In this document: positions 36,167 to 45,998 of the stretch, piece by piece | Numbering within the stretch: position 1 is the stretch's first letter | Layout of the letters: every line of letters starts with the position of its first letter | From: an uncultured Acetatifactor sp. | Lineage (GTDB): Bacteria > Bacillota > Clostridia > Lachnospirales > Lachnospiraceae | Assembly (NCBI GenBank): GCA_910579755.1 | Contig: CAJTVB010000005.1 | Coordinates: 62,001-126,000 of the forward strand | DNA: 64,000 bases | Reading direction: 5' to 3' | The notes under the pieces: generated by a model | Databases searched by the model: none | Told to the model about the DNA's origin: nothing | What the model saw: only the letters and a program-made list of their open reading frames with translations | Position numbers and translations under genes: made by a program

Positions 36167-36823
36167 TCAAAACAACCCCTGATAGTCCTGGATATAGTAA
36201 TGTGCAAGCGCCTTTTTTGCCTCCTGATCCGAGGCGGAATAATCATCCTCCACTGCGCAGACACTCATTCCCGCATTGAGTCCGGCCTGAATGCCGGGAA
36301 GGATGTCCTCGAATACAAGACAGCGAGAGGGTTCCACCTGCAGCTGTTCGGCCACGGCCAGGTACACATCCGGCGCCGGTTTGCCGCGTTTTACTTCACA
36401 ACCGGTGATAATGCTGGAAAAATAGTTCCGCAGATGATGCACCTGTGCTACGTTTTCCACCAATTCTCTGGAATTGCTGGTTGCGATTCCAAGCTTTATC
36501 CCGTTTTGGCGGCAGCCCTCCAGGAATTCCGGAATCCCCTTTTTCAGAGGCACCTCATGGGTGTATTTATCCCATGCCATACAGTTCCATTGGTCCTTAA
36601 TCTCTTCCAAAGAATCGGGGACCTGAAACCTTTCCTTGAAGTAGACGGCTGTCTCGCTGAAGCTCATTCCCTGAATCTTGGCCTGCAGATCCTCCGGGAG
36701 AGAAATTCCAAACCGCCCCAGGTATTCTATATCGATGGCCCGCCACATCCACATGGAATCTACCAAAGATCCGTCCATGTCGAATATTACTGCGTCTTTA
36801 TCTTTCAGCATTTCATGCATCAT
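36167..36823 (-). CDS. HAD-superfamily phosphatase (beta-phosphoglucomutase-like), 218 aa
   Basis: The four HAD motifs are visible: DMDGSLVDS (nucleophile and acid Asp), ATSNSREL, GKPAPDVYLA with the Lys, and VFEDILPGIQAGLNAG. A helical cap follows motif I, as in the subclass Ia phosphatases. It should be cytoplasmic and act on a sugar phosphate or a related metabolite; the substrate cannot be assigned. The gene overlaps the end of the upstream pseudouridine synthase by 11 bases. Confidence 0.88.
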   Translation of the reverse strand: MMHEMLKDKDAVIFDMDGSLVDSMWMWRAIDIEYLGRFGISLPEDLQAKIQGMSFSETAVYFKERFQVPDSLEEIKDQWNCMAWDKYTHEVPLKKGIPEFLEGCRQNGIKLGIATSNSRELVENVAQVHHLRNYFSSIITGCEVKRGKPAPDVYLAVAEQLQVEPSRCLVFEDILPGIQAGLNAGMSVCAVEDDYSASDQEAKKALAHYYIQDYQGLF

Positions 36824-37514
36824 AGAGTATTTTTACCTCCGCTTCTGTTAATTCCCGATATTCCCCGGGCCTTAAGCGCTCATCCAGGAGAAGCCCGCCG
36901 AAGGAGATCCGCTTCAGGGCCAGGACATGGTTATCCACCGCCTGGAGCATTCGTTTGACCTGATGGAACTTTCCCTCCTGAAGTGTGAGCAGAATATGGG
37001 TTTCATCGATAGCTTGAATTCCCACGGCCCGGGCAGGCTTCTTTTCCCCGATTTCCACGCCTGCCTCCAGCAGATCGGATTCTTCCCGGGTCAGCCCATG
37101 TTCTATGGTCACCATATATGTTTTATTCACATGTCTTCCGGGTGCCAGAAGTCTGTGGGCCAGAGGACCGTCATTGGTGAGCAGCAGAAATCCTTCCGTA
37201 TCCTTATCCAGACGGCCTGCGGGAAAAATGTCAGGCCGCTTATCTTTTCCCAAAAGCTCTACCACGGTTTTGTCCCTGTTGTCTGCAGTGGCGGAAACGA
37301 CTCCCTGGGGCTTGTTCAACATGTAATATACATATTTTCGATAAATCAGCGGGCTTCCCTGCAGGCAGACCAGATCCCTATCCTCACAGATTCTGGCTTC
37401 GGGTGACCGGACGGTCTCTCCTTCCACCGTAACCCGCCCCTGACGGATCCAGTCCCTGGCCTGGCTGCGGGTGCATTTGTCGGTTTCACATAAAAATTTG
37501 TCCAGACGCATCAT
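36813..37514 (-). CDS. RsuA/RluB-family pseudouridine synthase, 233 aa
   Basis: An S4 domain (MRLDKFLCETDKCTRSQARDWIRQGRVTV) precedes the catalytic block GRLDKDTEGFLLLTNDGPLAHRLLAP, with the Asp in RLD, and YMVTIE. Length and layout fit the RsuA (16S position 516) class. It is transcribed away from the plus-strand ylbJ gene, which starts 49 bases beyond its ATG. Confidence 0.92.
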   Translation of the reverse strand: MMRLDKFLCETDKCTRSQARDWIRQGRVTVEGETVRSPEARICEDRDLVCLQGSPLIYRKYVYYMLNKPQGVVSATADNRDKTVVELLGKDKRPDIFPAGRLDKDTEGFLLLTNDGPLAHRLLAPGRHVNKTYMVTIEHGLTREESDLLEAGVEIGEKKPARAVGIQAIDETHILLTLQEGKFHQVKRMLQAVDNHVLALKRISFGGLLLDERLRPGEYRELTEAEVKILYDA

Positions 37515-37563
37515 TTGTCAGTTCCTCGTCTCATACTATGAATAGGAAAGGAGCGCCATTCTC

Positions 37564-38568
37564 ATGATACTGATCACAATCCTCTTCCTGATATTGACCG
37601 GATGCATTCTCACACACTCTCAGCTGAGCCTTTTCTATGCTTCTGCGGGGCTGGAGCTGTGGTTTAAGAAAATGATTCCTTCTCTTCTGCCCTTTATGAT
37701 TCTGTCCGGGATCATGGTACGTCTGCAGCTGACGGAAAAAATATCCATGCTCATTTATCCGTTGATAAAGCCCTTATTCCGGGTCCGGAAAAATGTGTGC
37801 TACTGTATGCTCATTGGATTCCTCTGCGGGTTTCCCATGGGCGCCAGAACGGTTGCAGAGCTGTACGGGCAGGGGGGACTGAACCAGCGGGAAGCCTCCT
37901 ATCTGCTGGCCTTTTGCAACAATATCGGCCCGGTATATTTTTGCAGCTTTGCCCTGCCTCTTTTGGGCCGGCGGCTGGTACTTCCCTATCTGTTTGGAAT
38001 GTATGGAATTCCGCTGCTTTACGGGCTGATTCTGCGCTATACAGTCTTTCGCTGTCTGGACCTGACACTCTGCAAAAGCACGGTCCAGGCTTTCCCCGTC
38101 TTTCAGGCGCCGGTACAGGAAGGCGGCTTACTCCTGAAACGAATTTTCCCAAGAAGAAAAGAACTGCATGCCTGTTCAAAAGAAACCAGAGGAAGCAGAC
38201 TGCTTTTGGCGCTGGATGAATCCATTCGTGCTTCCATCCAGGGCATTCTGACCCTGGGAGGCTACATGATCCTGTTTAACCTGATGAATCTCCTTCCCCA
38301 TATTCTTCTGGGACATTCGATGCCCCTTCTGGCTCCGGCCCTGGAGATTACAGGCGGGTTAAGCATGCTGGGAACGGCACTGCCCCTTTACAGTCTGCTG
38401 ATGCTTTCCTTTGGAGGCCTGTGCTGTATCGCCCAGACCTACAGCAGTATTCGGGACACGGGCCTTTCCACAGGCGCGTATGTTTTTCATAAGGTGTTGC
38501 TGACTCTTTTAAACGGCGGCTTTTATCTGCTTTGGTATCTGATCAGGCCCATTTCATTTTTATGCTGA
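37564..38568 (+). CDS. ylbJ: YlbJ-like sporulation integral membrane protein, 334 aa
   Basis: The chain is polytopic, about eight membrane segments, with the nucleoside-recognition (Gate) domain hallmarks: KKMIPSLLPFMILSGI, LIGFLCGFPMGARTVAELY and LLAFCNNIGPVYFC. In Bacillus YlbJ is a sporulation protein needed for a spore envelope step and lies next to coaD, as it does here at 40.6 kb. AAAGGAG lies about ten bases before the ATG. It is one of few plus-strand genes. Confidence 0.8.
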   Translation: MILITILFLILTGCILTHSQLSLFYASAGLELWFKKMIPSLLPFMILSGIMVRLQLTEKISMLIYPLIKPLFRVRKNVCYCMLIGFLCGFPMGARTVAELYGQGGLNQREASYLLAFCNNIGPVYFCSFALPLLGRRLVLPYLFGMYGIPLLYGLILRYTVFRCLDLTLCKSTVQAFPVFQAPVQEGGLLLKRIFPRRKELHACSKETRGSRLLLALDESIRASIQGILTLGGYMILFNLMNLLPHILLGHSMPLLAPALEITGGLSMLGTALPLYSLLMLSFGGLCCIAQTYSSIRDTGLSTGAYVFHKVLLTLLNGGFYLLWYLIRPISFLC

Positions 38569-38600
38569 TCATTATGCGGCTCAACGCTATGCAGCGCTGC

Positions 38601-39953
38601 TCAACGGCGTCTGCGCAGTCTTCTTCTGCGGCGGGTAATGCTCTGGGAAACCAGCACCAGCAGAAAAACAATAAGCACAATAATCAGGCAGATCAGCAGA
38701 AAGATCAGAAAGCTGGTCTCCTCCTGCTCCTGGGCCTGGTCAGAGCCTGCCGTGAGAGTATCGTTCTTCGGGGAAGGCGGGGCACTCTCCGCCGGTTCCT
38801 GCACTTCCGGGTCTGAGGCTTCTGTATCTTCCTCATCCTGGCCATACAGATAAAACTGCGGGCTCTGATAGGCGTTGCTTTCCGTGGATGCGTCAAACAG
38901 ATTATAGGCTCTCAGAATCACTTCCGGACAGGTGCCGGAGGGAATTTCCAGATTCAGCGTAAAAATATCTGCGTAGGCTCCGGTCAGTGCATTGCTTTCC
39001 GGCCAGGCCTGTCTTGGACTGTAGGTCAGCCCTCCATCCATGCTGTAATCATAATAAAGAAGGGGCGAATCATAATCGGCGGCGGTGACGGAAAGTGTCA
39101 GCAGACCGGTATCATAGTCGGTGGAAACAAATTCCAGCTGGCAGATATCCGGCGGGGTGTCATCCCGCAATGTGCCGGAAACGGCAGTATGTTCACTGGC
39201 CGCAGCCAGCTCATAGCCGGAATAATCCACGTCCAGCGCACTGCTCTTCAATCCGAAATATTTTGCCACCGCCGTGGCATCTTCCCTGCCGAACTGTATC
39301 AGATCGTCTTCCGTATTGCAGTATTCCGCGTCCCGGGCATGATCCACATGGCAGTGTTCCAGAATGGCGGCCGGAATATTCCGGGCGGCGGCCTCACGGA
39401 TAATGCCGTAGTAGTCCTCTCCATTGCTTTTCAGTCTTGTTTTAATTCCGCGGAGAAACAATCCCCGGTCTCTCAAAGGAGCCAGAAACTCACAGCCGAA
39501 TTGATAGCCGTAGCTGTTATAGGGAGGAAATGCGGATATCCAGATTTCCGCTCCGAAAAGCTCATGATTCTCTGAGGCATTATAATGTATACTGAATAAA
39601 AAGTCTGCATTGACACTGGCGGCAAATTCTGCCCGCTCACCCAGGTCCAGGTCAATGTCATCCGTGCGGGTCAAATACACTTCAACATTATCATATAAGA
39701 GCAGCTCCTCATACATAGCCCTGGCAGTGATCATGGTCATGGATTTTTCCTCGTGGCCATTTTCCGTGGTACCCAGATTTTCACCGCCGTGTCCGGGATC
39801 TATGACAATAACCGGCTTCTCTCCCCTGGTGCTCTGCAGTCTGGGAGCAGCCTGTACCGTCAGAGGTAAGGATGTAAGCATGATAAGGGCTGTCAGAAAC
39901 CATACGAAAAAGACCGGCTCCCTTGCGAAAACCGGTCCTTTACTTCCTGTCAT
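38601..39953 (-). CDS. N-acetylmuramoyl-L-alanine amidase (Amidase_3), 450 aa
   Basis: A signal peptide (VWFLTALIMLTSLPLTVQA, cleaved near residue 36) is followed by the Amidase_3 domain: IVIDPGHGGENLG (zinc His), NGHEEKSMTM (zinc Glu), FLFSIHYNAS (zinc His) and AILEHCHVDH (catalytic Glu). A beta-sandwich region follows, then an acidic stalk (EDTEASDPEVQEPAE), and a C-terminal membrane segment (FLIFLLICLIIVLIVFLLVLV) with a basic Arg tail, so the enzyme is membrane-tethered outside. It should cut the peptide stem from peptidoglycan. Its ATG overlaps the preceding gene's stop by three bases. Confidence 0.88.
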   Translation of the reverse strand: MTGSKGPVFAREPVFFVWFLTALIMLTSLPLTVQAAPRLQSTRGEKPVIVIDPGHGGENLGTTENGHEEKSMTMITARAMYEELLLYDNVEVYLTRTDDIDLDLGERAEFAASVNADFLFSIHYNASENHELFGAEIWISAFPPYNSYGYQFGCEFLAPLRDRGLFLRGIKTRLKSNGEDYYGIIREAAARNIPAAILEHCHVDHARDAEYCNTEDDLIQFGREDATAVAKYFGLKSSALDVDYSGYELAAASEHTAVSGTLRDDTPPDICQLEFVSTDYDTGLLTLSVTAADYDSPLLYYDYSMDGGLTYSPRQAWPESNALTGAYADIFTLNLEIPSGTCPEVILRAYNLFDASTESNAYQSPQFYLYGQDEEDTEASDPEVQEPAESAPPSPKNDTLTAGSDQAQEQEETSFLIFLLICLIIVLIVFLLVLVSQSITRRRRRLRRRR

Positions 39954-40552
39954 TGGATGACCTCCAGGCCGCTTTCATCTCCCAAATCATCCATGGTATA
40001 TTCTTCCATTTCGTCTATGGGATGGAGGGAACGGCGGTTGGACTGTATCAAATCCTTGTACTGGTTCAGTGAGCCGAGAAGATTTTCGTAATTGCCGCCG
40101 GCAGCCTGAATAGCGGAGAGAACAATGTTTTCCAGCCCTATGAGCTGATCCTCCGTGTATTGAGCCGCCTGCATACGCAGATTATTGGCCTCAATGGTTG
40201 CCTTGTCCAGGATCTCCTGGGCCTGCTGTGCCGCCTGGGCCACCACCTCGTTAGCCTGGGCGTAGGCCTGCTGCATGATTTCATGCTCGCTGATCAGCTC
40301 ATTGGTATGTACGGTAGCTTCGTTGATCAGCTTTTCTGCCTTCTCCCGGGCATCATTAAGAATGGCTTCCTTGTTGCTGATGATTTTCTGGTAACGCTTG
40401 ATCTCGTCTGGCGTTTTCATGCGCAGATCCCGAATCAGCTCATCGATCTCTTCTTTATTGACGATAATCTCCGAGTTGGACATGAACTTCGGCTTGCAGC
40501 TTTCGATGTATTCTTCCAGGTCATCTATGAGTTGTTCAATTCTGCTGCTCAT
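39950..40552 (-). CDS. coiled-coil protein (V-ATPase subunit H-like annotation), 200 aa
   Basis: The start is the ATG at 40552, with AAGGAG overlapping the coaD stop. A helical N-terminus (RIEQLIDDLEEYIESCKPKF) is followed by a long Ala/Gln/Glu-rich coiled coil (AREKAEKLINEATVHTNELI, QAYAQANEVVAQAAQQAQEIL) and an acidic end. Such proteins are often annotated as V-type ATPase subunit H or DivIVA-like but have no rotary ATPase around them here. It is coupled to coaD upstream and to the amidase downstream, which suggests a cell-envelope or division scaffold role; that is an inference. Confidence 0.6.
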   Translation of the reverse strand: MSSRIEQLIDDLEEYIESCKPKFMSNSEIIVNKEEIDELIRDLRMKTPDEIKRYQKIISNKEAILNDAREKAEKLINEATVHTNELISEHEIMQQAYAQANEVVAQAAQQAQEILDKATIEANNLRMQAAQYTEDQLIGLENIVLSAIQAAGGNYENLLGSLNQYKDLIQSNRRSLHPIDEMEEYTMDDLGDESGLEVIQ

Positions 40553-40557
40553 GGGCT

Positions 40558-41061
40558 TCACTCCTTATTTTTGTTCTGCCTGATCCGATACTTTTCAAAT
40601 ATCAGTTCCGCCACAAAATCAGGGACACATTGGCTGATGTCGCCCCCGAAACTGGCTATTTCCTTTACGCTGGAAGAACTCAGGTACGCATATTCCAGAC
40701 TGGTGGTCAGGAACATGGTATCCAGCTTTTCTCTGGAAAGCTTGCGGTTGGTCTGGGCAATCTGCAGCTCATACTCAAAGTCGGTAATGGCACGCAGCCC
40801 TCTCACTGCAATATGCAGATCATTTTCCGCCGCATAGTCGATCAGCAGACCGCTGAAGCTGTCCACCTGTACATTGGGAATCTCTTTGGTAGCCTCCTGT
40901 AATATCTTAACACGTTCCTCCACAGAAAACAACGGGCTCTTCTCTTTGTTGTTCAAAACACTTACGATCAGCACATCAAAAATCTGAGAAGCACGCTTGA
41001 TCACATCCAGATGGCCAAAGGTAACCGGGTCAAAGCTTCCGGGATATACCGCTCTTTTCAT
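40558..41061 (-). CDS. coaD: phosphopantetheine adenylyltransferase, 167 aa
   Basis: The nucleotidyltransferase motif GSFDPVTFGHLDVI and the family block EYAYLSSSSVKEIASFGGDIS are present. It makes dephospho-CoA from 4'-phosphopantetheine. I choose the ATG at 41061, spaced seven bases from AGGAG; an ATG six bases earlier would be too close. It lies 27 bases after rsmD, a pairing (ylbH-coaD) conserved in Firmicutes. Confidence 0.95.
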   Translation of the reverse strand: MKRAVYPGSFDPVTFGHLDVIKRASQIFDVLIVSVLNNKEKSPLFSVEERVKILQEATKEIPNVQVDSFSGLLIDYAAENDLHIAVRGLRAITDFEYELQIAQTNRKLSREKLDTMFLTTSLEYAYLSSSSVKEIASFGGDISQCVPDFVAELIFEKYRIRQNKNKE

Positions 41062-41088
41062 ATCCATACTCCTATGCCCCGCCCGGGC

Positions 41089-41646
41089 TTATGAAACTTG
41101 TTCCCGACGGATAAAAACATGCTTGTTGGTTTTATAGCATTTTTCTTTAATCAGAAGAAAACCCAGCTCCTGCAGGTAAGAAAACTCCGTCCCTTTATCT
41201 GCTTCCACCACAATCAGGGTATCCTCTGTCACATACTTCATCCTTTGCAGCACCTCAAGCACATTCCTCTCCAGTCCGCTGTCGTAAGGGGGATCCATGA
41301 AGATCAGGTCCACTTCTTTTTCGTAGATATTGCTCAGGGCGCTTACAGCATCCTGCTTTATCACTATAGCACGGTTTTCCATTTTCGTAAATAATAGATT
41401 TTTTTGAATACAGGAAAGTGCCTTGGAGCCATTGTCCACAAAATAAGCCTTTCGGGCACCTCTGCTCAAGGCTTCGATACCGATACCACCGCTTCCGCTG
41501 AACAGGTCTACAAAAACGGCTCCGGGTATCTCACTCTGAAGCATATTGAAAAGCGTTTCCTTGATTCTGTCTGTTGTGGGTCTCACATCAAGCCCTTCGG
41601 GAGTCTTCAGAGGAAGGCTCCGGGCTGTTCCTGCGATCACTCTCAT
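41089..41646 (-). CDS. rsmD: 16S rRNA (guanine966-N2)-methyltransferase, 185 aa
   Basis: The N-terminus MRVIAGTARSLPL and the SAM-binding and catalytic motifs VFVDLFSGSGGIGIEALSRGA and IFMDPPYDSGL are those of RsmD. The ATG at 41646 has GGAGGTAG directly upstream; the earlier in-frame codons belong to the gap. It methylates G966 of 16S rRNA. The DNA gyrase/topoisomerase A gene ends 50 bases away, on the upstream side. Confidence 0.94.
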   Translation of the reverse strand: MRVIAGTARSLPLKTPEGLDVRPTTDRIKETLFNMLQSEIPGAVFVDLFSGSGGIGIEALSRGARKAYFVDNGSKALSCIQKNLLFTKMENRAIVIKQDAVSALSNIYEKEVDLIFMDPPYDSGLERNVLEVLQRMKYVTEDTLIVVEADKGTEFSYLQELGFLLIKEKCYKTNKHVFIRREQVS

Positions 41647-41696
41647 TTCTACCTCCAACCTGCCGGCACATGTCTGTTTATATGCTGCTATGAACC

Positions 41697-43937
41697 TCAA
41701 ACACGAATTTTCGTGCCCTTGCTGTCTCTTTTTCCGGCCTTCAGATGGTTTAGCACCACTGTTTTTTCCCTGTACTGAATAGTAGCCTCCACCGTATTCT
41801 GAATATAATAGACCTGTTCTACCAGATCCTTGGGACCCAGCTTCATTCCCCGCACACCTACGGCGCTCTTCTTTTTTTCGGGTATTTCTTCGATGGGAAA
41901 TCGCAGAAAATAACCTTCCTTGGTCTGGAGAACAATATTTCTCTGTTCCAGAAGAGACACAACGCTGACCACCGTATCACCTTCATTTAACCGGGTGGCG
42001 GCCACGGTCCTTTTTGACACATCAAATTCGCCGCCGTCTACCAGCTTCATCATGGACTGAGCCGTCACAAAAATCACCTGCCGCAGATTCAGCTCGGTCT
42101 GGCTGGTGGCATATATGATGCGCTCCTTTTCGGAGGAGAAATTGCTGATATTGTCCACCGGGGTTCCCTTGTCCCGGAACTTTCCGTAGGGAATATCCTG
42201 CACCTTGATGGTATGAAGCTGACCTGTATCGGTAAACAGACAGATCTTTCCCGTGTTTTTGCAGGAGAATACAAAACGGCATTCCGTTTCGGCAGCCTCC
42301 TTGTTGCGCTCATAAACTGCCGGATCCACGGTTTTGGCATAGCCGAACCGATCCATCAAAAAGATCACATCCGTTTCCGGAATTTCCTTTTCCCGGTACA
42401 CGGCCTCCACAGCGTTTTCTATGACGGTTCTTCTTTTACGTCCAAATTCCTTTTTATAGCCGTCCAGCTCATTGATGATCACCTGTGCCATGGAATCCCG
42501 CCGCTCCAGAATATCCTCGTAGCGATAGATATTTGCCATGGTTTCTTCATGGTCATTGATCAGGGCTTCCAATTCCAGCCCAATCAGCTTATACAGACGC
42601 ATCTCCAGAATAGCGTTGGCCTGCTTTTCCGTAAACTGAAGCTGGGATGCCATAATTTTGGACTCTTTGGAGCGGAAACGGATGCCCTCCGTTTTTCCCT
42701 CCACCAAGCAGGCCTTGGCCATGGCCCGGTCTCTGGAACCCCGGAGAATCTCAATCACCAAATCGATCACATTGCAGGCCTTAATCAGTCCCTCCTGAAT
42801 TTCCTTTTTTTCCAGCTCTCTGGCTAAAAGGTTGGTGTATTTTCTGGTGGCGATCTGGAACTGGAAATCTATGTTGGCCTTCAGAACAGCTTTAAGGCCC
42901 ATGGTCTCCGGTCTTCCATTGCAGATTGCCAGCATATTAACCCCGAAGGTATCCTCCAGCCTGGTCTTTTTATAGAGCAGATTGGTAAAGTTTTCCGGGT
43001 CCGCATCTTTGCGAAGCTCAATGACAATACGGATTCCTTCCTTGGAGGATTGATTGGAGATATCCACGATGTCCTGGGTTTTTTTCGTCTCTGCCAGGGC
43101 CGCCACATCCGATAAAAACTTTGCAATATTGGCTCCAATCATGGTATAGGGAATTTCCGTAATGACTACGTTGGTCTTACCGCCCTTCCCCTTTTCATAT
43201 TCTACCTTTCCCCGGAGTTTGATCTTCCCGGTGCCTGTCTCGTAGATATTGAGAAGCTCGTCCTTGTTGGTGACGATTCCCCCTGTAGGAAAATCAGGCC
43301 CCTTGATCCAGCGCATCAGCTCTCTGGTTGTGATATCCTCATTCTGCATATAGGCCTTCATGGCATCGATTACCTCCCCCAGATTGTGGGGCGGCGTGCT
43401 GGTGGTCATTCCCACGGCGATGCCCTCAGAGCCGTTTACCAGAAAATTGGGGATTTTTACGGGAAGCACTGAAGGCTCTTTTTCCGTTTCGTCAAAATTG
43501 GGAACAAAGTCCACCACATCCTTATCCAGGTCTCCCAGAAAAGCTTCCTGGGTCACCTTTTGAAGCCTGGCCTCCGTATAACGCATGGCGGCGGCACCGT
43601 CTCCCTCAATATTTCCGAAATTCCCGTGGCCGTCTATAAGAGGCATGCCCTTTTTAAAGTCCTGACTCATAACCACCAGGGAATCATATATGGAGCTGTC
43701 ACCATGAGGATGATATTTACCCATGGTATCGCCCACGATGCGGGCGCTTTTTCGGTAGGGCCTGTCATAGCGGATTCCCAGCTCGTGCATGTCGTAGAGA
43801 ACTCTGCGCTGTACCGGTTTCAATCCGTCCCGCACATCCGGAAGGGCCCTGGCAATAATTACGCTCATGGCATAATCAATAAAGGATTTCTGCATTTCTT
43901 CCGAATATTCTGTTTTGATAATCCTGCTGTCTTCCAT
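41697..43937 (-). CDS. parC: DNA topoisomerase IV (or gyrase) subunit A, 746 aa
   Basis: The breakage-rejoining tyrosine is Y120 in AAMRYTEARL. Neighbouring motifs include PDVRDGLKPVQRRVLYDM and GKYHPHGDSSIYD. The C-terminal half has beta-pinwheel repeats, but a GyrA box (QRRGGKG) is not seen where the first blade starts (IPYGKFRDKGTPVDNISNF), which favours ParC over GyrA. It works with the subunit B gene 91 bases upstream. A second gyrase pair near the origin is expected elsewhere in the genome. The start has AAAGGAAAGCAGG in front. Confidence 0.85.
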   Translation of the reverse strand: MEDSRIIKTEYSEEMQKSFIDYAMSVIIARALPDVRDGLKPVQRRVLYDMHELGIRYDRPYRKSARIVGDTMGKYHPHGDSSIYDSLVVMSQDFKKGMPLIDGHGNFGNIEGDGAAAMRYTEARLQKVTQEAFLGDLDKDVVDFVPNFDETEKEPSVLPVKIPNFLVNGSEGIAVGMTTSTPPHNLGEVIDAMKAYMQNEDITTRELMRWIKGPDFPTGGIVTNKDELLNIYETGTGKIKLRGKVEYEKGKGGKTNVVITEIPYTMIGANIAKFLSDVAALAETKKTQDIVDISNQSSKEGIRIVIELRKDADPENFTNLLYKKTRLEDTFGVNMLAICNGRPETMGLKAVLKANIDFQFQIATRKYTNLLARELEKKEIQEGLIKACNVIDLVIEILRGSRDRAMAKACLVEGKTEGIRFRSKESKIMASQLQFTEKQANAILEMRLYKLIGLELEALINDHEETMANIYRYEDILERRDSMAQVIINELDGYKKEFGRKRRTVIENAVEAVYREKEIPETDVIFLMDRFGYAKTVDPAVYERNKEAAETECRFVFSCKNTGKICLFTDTGQLHTIKVQDIPYGKFRDKGTPVDNISNFSSEKERIIYATSQTELNLRQVIFVTAQSMMKLVDGGEFDVSKRTVAATRLNEGDTVVSVVSLLEQRNIVLQTKEGYFLRFPIEEIPEKKKSAVGVRGMKLGPKDLVEQVYYIQNTVEATIQYREKTVVLNHLKAGKRDSKGTKIRV

Positions 43938-44028
43938 TTGTCCTGCTTTCCTTTTACCTTAATTCCGGCGTCTGCTGAACCGGATCCTTAAACGATCTGT
44001 CGGTTCATTTTTCGTGACGGCAGTATTC

Positions 44029-45951
44029 TTAAATGTCCAGCTCTGCGTCGGTGGCATGCTCGTAAATATATGCCTTCCGGGGCGGCACCTCTGTTCCCAT
44101 GAGCAGCTCTGTCACCTCCGAAGCCATCCGGGCGTCCTCGATCTCTACCAGCTTCATCCGCCTTGTGTCAGGATTCAGGGTTGTCTCCCACAGCTGGTCC
44201 GCATCCATCTCACCCAGGCCCTTATAGCGCTGAAGCGTAAAGGGGCCTTTGTGGGTTTTCCGGTATTTTTCCAGGGCCTTATCGTCGTAAAGGTACTGCT
44301 CCGCTCCCTTTGAAGGCATGGCCTTGTACAGAGGGGGCATGGCGATATAGACATGCCCCTCAAAGATCAGCTCAGGCATAAAGCGGTAAAACAGGGTCAG
44401 GAGCAATGTGGAAATATGGGAACCATCCACGTCTGCATCTGCCATAATAATAATCTTGTCATAGCGAAGCTTGGAAATGTCAAAGTCATTGCCATAGCCC
44501 TCGGAAAACCCGCAGCCAAAGGCATTAATCATGGTCTTGATCTCCGCGTTGGCAAGAACCTTGTCAATACTGGCCTTTTCCACGTTCAGGATCTTTCCCC
44601 GAATGGGAAGGATCGCCTGAAACTGCCTGTTTCTGGCGGTTTTGGCGCTGCCGCCGGCGGAATCCCCCTCCACGATGAAGATCTCGCATTTTGCAGGATC
44701 CCTGGATTCGCAGTTGGCCAGCTTTCCGTTGGAGTCAAAGGAAAACTTCTGCTTGGTCAGCATATTGGTCCGGGCCCGCTCCTCGGTCTTGCGGATCTTC
44801 GCGGCCTTTTCGGCACAGGCAATAACATTTTTTAAGGTTTCCAGATTTCTGTCAAAATACCGGACCACCTCGTCCCCGGTGACCTTGCTGACCACCTTTG
44901 CCGCGTCCTGATTGTCCAGCTTTGTCTTTGTCTGGCCTTCGAATCTGGGATCTGGGTGCTTGATGGACACTACGGCGGTCATTCCGTTGCGCACATCGGC
45001 CCCGGTAAAATTCACATCCTTTTCCTTGAGAATCCCCAGGGACCTGGCATAGGTATTGATCACATTGGTGAACATGGTTTTGAAGCCGGTAAGGTGGGTA
45101 CCGCCTTCGGAGTTGTATATATTGTTGCAAAAGCCAAGCACATTCTCATGAAACTCATTGATATACTGAAAGGCTATCTCCACAGAGATTCCTTCACTCT
45201 CTCCTGAAAAGTAGATCACGTCGTGAACCGGCTCCTGAGATTTATTCATGTCCTTGATAAAGCCGGTAATTCCTTCGGGTTCGTGAAACCTGATTATCTC
45301 CGGAATTTCCCGGCGCTTATCCTGAAAGACAATGGTCAGCTGCGGGTTCAGGTACGCCGTCTCATGGAGACGGCTTTTTACATCGTCCTCCTTGAACCGG
45401 GTTTTGTCAAAAATCGTGTCATCCGGGAGAAAATTAATGGTGGTTCCGGACTCTCTGGTCTTCCCCTTCACCGGAAGCAGTCCATTTTCCAGAGGAATAA
45501 CGGGATTTCCCCGCTCATATCGGTCCTCATAGATAAAACCGCCGGTCCTTACCGTGACACTGAGCCTGGCAGACAGCGCGTTTACCACGGAGGAACCCAC
45601 CCCGTGAAGACCTCCGCTGGTTTTGTAGGCGCCGTTGTCAAATTTTCCGCCCGCATGAAGAGTGGTAAAAACCAGACGTTCTGCGCTGATTCCCTTTTCA
45701 TGCATTCCCACGGGAATGCCACGGCCATTGTCCGACACAGTGGCGGAACCATCCGCCTCCAGAGTCACCGTAATGGTATCACAGAAGCCGGCCAGATGTT
45801 CGTCCACGGAGTTATCTACAATCTCATAAATCAGGTGGTTCAGTCCTTTGGTAGATACACTGCCGATGTACATGCCGGGACGTTTCCGCACCGCCTCCAG
45901 ACCTTCCAGCACTGTGATGCTGGAGGCGTCATAGTTGTTTGTATTTGCCAT
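44029..45951 (-). CDS. parE: DNA topoisomerase IV (or gyrase) subunit B, 640 aa
   Basis: The GHKL ATPase is complete: EIVDNSVDEHLAG, DNGRGIPVG and GGLHGVGSSVVNALS. The TOPRIM domain has EGDSAGGSAK and MADADVDGSHI. It ends at EHATDAELDI, as in Gram-positive type II B subunits without the Proteobacterial insertion. Which of ParE or GyrB it is cannot be settled from this gene alone; the absence of a GyrA box in the partner favours topoisomerase IV. AAAGGAG lies about nine bases before the ATG, inside the end of a hairpin. Confidence 0.88.
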   Translation of the reverse strand: MANTNNYDASSITVLEGLEAVRKRPGMYIGSVSTKGLNHLIYEIVDNSVDEHLAGFCDTITVTLEADGSATVSDNGRGIPVGMHEKGISAERLVFTTLHAGGKFDNGAYKTSGGLHGVGSSVVNALSARLSVTVRTGGFIYEDRYERGNPVIPLENGLLPVKGKTRESGTTINFLPDDTIFDKTRFKEDDVKSRLHETAYLNPQLTIVFQDKRREIPEIIRFHEPEGITGFIKDMNKSQEPVHDVIYFSGESEGISVEIAFQYINEFHENVLGFCNNIYNSEGGTHLTGFKTMFTNVINTYARSLGILKEKDVNFTGADVRNGMTAVVSIKHPDPRFEGQTKTKLDNQDAAKVVSKVTGDEVVRYFDRNLETLKNVIACAEKAAKIRKTEERARTNMLTKQKFSFDSNGKLANCESRDPAKCEIFIVEGDSAGGSAKTARNRQFQAILPIRGKILNVEKASIDKVLANAEIKTMINAFGCGFSEGYGNDFDISKLRYDKIIIMADADVDGSHISTLLLTLFYRFMPELIFEGHVYIAMPPLYKAMPSKGAEQYLYDDKALEKYRKTHKGPFTLQRYKGLGEMDADQLWETTLNPDTRRMKLVEIEDARMASEVTELLMGTEVPPRKAYIYEHATDAELDI

Positions 45952-45970
45952 TAAAAAGCACTCCTTTAAA

Positions 45971-45998
45971 AAAGACGAAACCCTGCCGCTTCGTCTTT
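45971..45998 (-). terminator. terminator-like hairpin abutting the parE ribosome site
   Basis: On the minus strand AAAGACGAA and TTCGTCTTT pair around a 10-base loop and a run of six T follows, immediately before AAAGGAG of parE. It could end degV transcripts or act as an attenuator. Confidence 0.65.
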